64,000 bases of DNA, from NCBI GenBank assembly GCA_028023455.1, contig JAQFVV010000031.1, positions 10,656,093-10,720,092 of the forward strand, in the 5' to 3' direction. Within the stretch, counting starts at the first letter, position 1. Each line of letters starts with the position of its first letter. This DNA comes from Epiperipatus broadwayi. Its lineage: Eukaryota > Onychophora > Udeonychophora > Euonychophora > Peripatidae. Under the pieces are notes generated by a model that worked only from the letters and a program-made list of their open reading frames with translations, ran no database searches and was not told the DNA's origin. A program made the translations under genes and the position numbers. Shown here one piece after another: positions 59,400-64,000 of this stretch.

Positions 59400-60850
59400 T
59401 AACATTTTCAAAAAAATTTTTTTAACAAAAACATAATCGTTTACACAGTTTGTTTCATTTTAGTTCTATAATATTAAGTCAAAAACAAATGTGACAACGT
59501 AAAAGCTTTTTTTGAGCATAACATTTTTTTAAATATAATATTAAAACTTACCAAATGCACTTCAAATATTTTTGTTTTATTTGTTTTAGTTGATAGCAAC
59601 TAACCCATGTAAACAGAAATATTTACTTCTTTCATTTTGTTTATGTTAAAAGAAATAGGTTAAGCATCAGTTTAGTTTCACCAAAATTTGTTTTCAATCT
59701 TTATTTAAGGTGGTAAATGTGGTTTATATATTTATAATTGCAAACCAATATCGTTATTGAAAAAATAACGTCTCTTGAGATTGAAATGTTCCAATCTATA
59801 AACTTTTAAAAATTTTAAACAATTTTTTTTAAAAATTAAATTATTTTGATGTGAATAAGTTTTATCAATAGTCTAATATTTAAAGTACCAGATTGGAATC
59901 ATTTTTTATTCAATATATCTAAATGTGAACAAGTAACTTATGTATAAAAATCCCTATTTGTCTGTTGTTTGAATATCTATCATGTGTCAAATTTACAACC
60001 AATTAAACAAAAACTATTACATTTGTCCATAATGCTGTAAAAGGAAGTAATTCGCCATTAATAAATCGTAATTTTTTTATCAAGCATTTTATGCAAGGAA
60101 AATAATTCATTCCTTACATTTAAAAGCTTAATTTGATTACAGTCATTTTACGTAAAGCAAATACAATTGTTAAGGCTAACAATTAAAAAAAAACTATTGA
60201 TGGTCTTTCTGTAGGCCGGGTACATTTCAGGATTCTAAAAAAATATAGTATTGACATATGGAATAAAACTTGTTGAAGGAAAAAATGCTCAGAAAAAAAT
60301 CAGTACATGTGCTTTTAACTACAGTATACATCTGAATAAGTATAATATTTAAATTGAAACAATGGTCTTGTCACAGACTGGATAAAAAACTTGTAGTGAA
60401 ATAAAATGGAAGTTAAACATGTAATCATTAATGACATTTTCCCACCGTTCAAACTTAAAAGTTTTTTTTAATAAGAACAATGACAAAAACCTAAATTCAC
60501 ATATTGCTTATACCCAGAGATGCTACCGACAAAAACAAATGACAAATACTCTAATCAATAGAAGAACTCGATCTCCCTAACCTCATATCTTATTTATTCA
60601 TATTATACCTCGAACACTTTTTCACCCACCTTACATTATATTTAGTCAGTTTTAATACTGGATGTTTAACTTCTAATTAATGATTAGGACTTTTGTAAAA
60701 ATCTTGTCTTTTTAATATTTATCTTTAGTCCCCTTTTCTGGTTTTATTCTAATATCTTTTATAAAAAAAAAAATTAAAATTCTGAAACATTATTTACAAA
60801 CACATCTTCTTCAAATATGAATAACTTATTCTTTATTTATTTTTTATTTC
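59400..60850. other. AT-rich sequence, no gene recognised
   Basis: No coding frame, repeat family or RNA gene seen. Confidence 0.55.
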
Positions 60851-60852
60851 AC

Positions 60853-61262
60853 TAAACATCACCTGATCACCATTCTTTATGCTTACACAAGGTGTATACA
60901 CTGAGGTAAAACACTCCATACAATAGTGTCATTCAGTGCAAACCAGAGTAATCAATGGATGCAGGAAGGTTTGTGCATAAAATCCCTACTTAGTGCTTAC
61001 TCATCCAATATCCCCAAGACTAGGCTCTAGCTTTATAATTAACTAATAGGATAAAAGGTGGCTGCTGGAGGGTTGAATTAGATCCTCAGGTCTAGGTGCA
61101 ATGATCTCAGATCCAAGGTTCCTCACAGATGAACTAGTTTAAGGATATTGGATGAATAGGCACTAGATAGGGATTTTATGCACAACCTTCCTGCATCTAA
61201 TAATTACCTTGACTTGTACTAAGTGGTGCTACTGTATGGAGCATTTTGCCTCTGTGTATCTT
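60853..61262. mobile_element. FB1 fragment with degenerate arms
   Basis: ACTCCATACAATAGTG..AATCAATGGATGCAGGAAGG at left and the complement at 61165-61255. The hammerhead region (61085-61165) keeps the outer stem strands, but the stem II part is deleted (CAGATGAACTAG), so it cannot fold as a ribozyme. Confidence 0.7.
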
Positions 61263-61794
61263 TTTATTTCCTTAGCTTTTTATTAAATTCATGGAATACT
61301 TTTCACAAACTCATCAATAACTGCAAACACTTTAATCAGAATATTAATATATATGGAAGGATAAAGAATTAAATTAATTGTAAAATTAAATGGAGTAATT
61401 TTGGTAGAAATAACCTAATTTTAAAATGAAACATACCTATAAATTTAAAAAGGAATGATTTAATAACATATTGATCTAAGAATTGAACACTTAACAGAAA
61501 AAAAAAACAATACACAGAGATCACATCATTCAACAGGTGTAGAAAGATGTTGGAATTCATTTTAAGATCACATGTACTACAGTATGGAGAGTTTTGCCTG
61601 TTTTTGTCAGTTTGAGATATTAATTATCCATTTCTTGTGAAACATGTCCAGTTGAAGTTAATCTCAGTATTTCATTTTTAATTTTTTTTATTAATACTAG
61701 TATACATATCTCTATACTGAAATGTTATACTTCTCTTTTATTAAGTTTATAAAATTCAGATCTATGAATTTTTCTACAGTACAGGCTTTTTCAT

Positions 61795-62290
61795 ACCTGC
61801 ACTCCAATATGTAATATAGGGAATTTGAAGTCAGACTTTCACATGACCCTCAGATATCCACACTATCTCATATTGCTGACACTTGATCACACACATGTTG
61901 AAAAGATAAACAATCACCAATATACATATTTCATGCTAAATCAGCACTCATCAGTTGGTCCAGATTATCATCTCTTTACATATATACAATTAATGCTCAG
62001 CTTATTAAAGATAACCAATCTTCTTACTTTAATGGACAGGCTTTGATCCATTCCACCCCACATCTCTTCAGCTGTCCATTTCATTAAAAATCTAATGATA
62101 GAATGCTCAAAGCCTGCATTGGTTCCAACCTTCTCATCCTACCCATGTTGACCATAAGTCACTCTGACTTTTCATGTACAGGACATAATCCATTTACAAC
62201 ATGTGTGTGATCAAGTGTGTCAGCAGTATGAGATAGCATGAATAGTTGAACATCCATTGTGTGAAAGTCTGAGTTCAAAATTCAGATCTG
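61795..62290. mobile_element. FB3 foldback, third locus
   Basis: Minus-oriented head at 61795-61880 and plus-oriented end at 62200-62285 (GTGTCAGCAGTATGAGATAGC..GTGAAAGTCTGAGTTCAAA), with the CAGTTGGTCCAGATTATCAT body between. The B box is damaged (GAGTTCAAAATTC). Confidence 0.65.
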
Positions 62291-62519
62291 TAAATCTATA
62301 CTGGTAAAGTACATTTGTTAAACACTTTCCTTATCTTACACATAATTCTATTTTTAAAAATATTACATGATTTTTACAAACCATTCTATCCAAGTGTAAT
62401 TCTATAATAAATTTTATTTATGTTTTCAATTCCATAATAATTAAACCAACGTCTTTATAGTTTTTATATTTAAAATTATTATTGTTAATTTTAATTTTTT
62501 AAAATTTTTATTTTGTTCT

Positions 62520-63560
62520 ATAAGTAAAAAACCATTATATATTATTTTAGTTCTTTAAGAACATATCTTTAGTTCTATTTATTTGCTTTTATCTGATAAT
62601 TCTTTTAATATGTTCTAAGGTTCTGAAATATTATTTGCAAAAACAATAATGCCATCTATAAAATCTAGACGTCTTTAAAATATCTATTTATTTTTGTTGT
62701 CTTTGGATTGCATTTTAATCTACAAAATACTTCATAAAATATTTCTTAAAATACTATCAATAGGTATAGAGATATAAAATATTCTATCCTGCCCTCATAA
62801 ATATTTAATTATGTCATCATATAATCTATGCACTGCTATTATATTTTGGACAAATATTTTTGGGAATTTGACAATATTATGGATGTAGGCTTTGATGTTT
62901 CAAATCTTTAATCACAGCAAAAATACTTTATAGAATCAAATGCCTTTTCATAATTCACAAATGCAAAACATAATGATTATATTTAGTCATCGTTTTTTTC
63001 GATGAATTCTCTAATGTTTGTGAACTACTGTGCTAAAATCAATTTAAAATCCAGCTTATTTTTTTGTTGCTATTTTCTGATTGGTTGGTTTGAAATTTAA
63101 GTCTAAAATAATCTGTAGACTAGTATTAATGACTTTACTAAAGATCTCCTATAGAACAAATAGAGAACTGATAAGTCAGCAACCTCTAATATCATTATTT
63201 TCACTTTTCTTAGATAACAATATTACTACAAAATTATTCCAGTCAATTAGTATATCTTTATTATTTAGATATTTGAGGTATGACATTGTTAACGATTTCT
63301 GTCTTCTTCATTTGTTTCTTTAAAATAGTGTAATAAATCTTTCATTATCTGGAACTTTTTACTTCTTCATAGATTTAATTGCATATTTCAATCTTTCATT
63401 TAAACTCTCTTGGAATTTGTATGGATTATTTAGTTTTCTTATTCTTGAATACTTTATAACTTTTTGTAAAACTTTTTTATACATTTAAGTGATGATATTC
63501 TCCCTTTTGGAAATATAATCTTAGTAATAAAGAAAAAGTTACATCTCCAATAAGAAGATG
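62520..63560 (-). pseudogene. RTE-type LINE fragment, reverse transcriptase region
   Basis: On the minus strand, conceptual translation across frameshifts gives an AGF-type segment followed by STVVHKH (63060-63000), then FVNYEKAFDSIKYF (about 62965-62920), the RT block with its first catalytic Asp. Further on comes IIVFANNISEP with LKELSDKSK (about 62655-62590), equivalent to VVVFANKALELQEMLQELLYKSKK in the plus-strand element at 9805-9880. It belongs to the same family as that element, in opposite orientation and independently broken. Confidence 0.75.
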
Positions 63561-63784
63561 GTACCTGTGACAATATGTTGGACTTAGTCCATCACCTGTT
63601 ATTAAATGTCAAATGTCTAAAAAACTTTAAACTTTATTTAAACTTTTCAAAAATTAACAACTTGTTAGTAATAACACACAAATAGACAATACAGATTACT
63701 AATTACACAATATTTCAAGTTGTATTATTCTCCATTGTCTTTTTGAGTGTTGCTGGCCTGCCCATGGACAATATTAGCGTAGGT
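63561..63784. other. AT-rich sequence, nothing recognised
   Basis: No gene or defined repeat seen. Confidence 0.4.
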
Positions 63785-63853
63785 GTCTAACTTACACCTT
63801 TAGATTCTTGAATATCAAATTTTAAGACAACACTCTAACCAACTAACCTGACA
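63785..63853 (-). mobile_element. tRNA-like SINE remnant
   Basis: The minus strand reads GTCAGGTTAGTTGGTTAGAG, a good A box in tRNA context, and about 30 bases later ATTCAAGAATC, a damaged B box. GGTGTAAGTTAGACACC lies at its 3' side. Different from the valine-like SINE. A degenerate tRNA pseudogene is the alternative. Confidence 0.45.
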
Positions 63854-64000
63854 TTATAAAAGGTATGGAAAAAATCGACCATAAGGAATTCAAGAAGATA
63901 AAATTAAATATTCTTTACAATGATATGCTGAAATCATTTTTGAGTCTATTGTTCTTTTTTCCTATAGGTTTTCTTGTCACATTAAGATTATATATTCTAC

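Noticed and set aside
61369-61560. 63-codon minus-strand hydrophobic ORF
   Set aside because: Phe/Leu-rich translation of an A-rich strand. No initiation context or homologue recognised.

Overview
This window looks like an intergenic or intronic stretch of a very AT-rich metazoan genome, most likely an invertebrate. The evidence is long (TA)n and (GT)n microsatellites, tRNA-derived SINEs, RTE-type LINE fragments, Penelope-like elements (PLEs) with GIY-YIG endonuclease, a pogo/Tigger-like DNA transposon and a long-LTR retroelement. I cannot name the phylum. I found no intact host protein-coding gene, and almost every recognisable reading frame belongs to a mobile element.

Layout. 0-5 kb: AT-rich sequence, a short tRNA-type SINE with target-site duplication (TSD), then a cluster of nested inverted repeats. 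5-7.3 kb: slightly GC-richer sequence with two small unassigned minus-strand ORFs. 7.7-10.5 kb: a broken RTE-type LINE on the plus strand. 11-21 kb: minisatellites, AT-rich filler and several foldback (long inverted repeat) elements. 21.8-56.0 kb: a decayed tandem array of a roughly 5 kb unit, about four copies (A, B, C+D, E), each carrying two divergent 5'-truncated PLE ends. One copy is split by 12.85 kb of successive insertions: a Tigger-like element (33.0-34.2 kb), an inverted PLE pair (34.2-38.3 kb) and a young non-autonomous LTR element with 2053-bp LTRs (38.37-45.86 kb). 56-62 kb: more foldback elements and a B-box-containing SINE in inverted arrangement. 62.5-63.6 kb: a second RTE fragment, on the minus strand. 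63.8 kb: a tRNA-like SINE remnant.

The most interesting signal is the foldback elements. The tandem array supplies empty sites, so several insertions can be delimited exactly. They are flanked by 12-13 bp direct repeats, which fits target-primed retrotransposition better than a typical cut-and-paste MITE. At least two unrelated foldback families contain, within their arms, sequences that fit the hammerhead self-cleaving ribozyme: CUGANGA, stem II, GAAAC, a two-base-pair stem III, GUC, and a pairing stem I. In one family stem II differs between copies by two compensatory base-pair changes. I propose that these are hammerhead-bearing, retrozyme-like elements in foldback form, possibly mobilised by the PLE or RTE machinery whose remains lie beside them. 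The motifs and TSDs are seen directly; cleavage activity and the source of mobilisation are inference.
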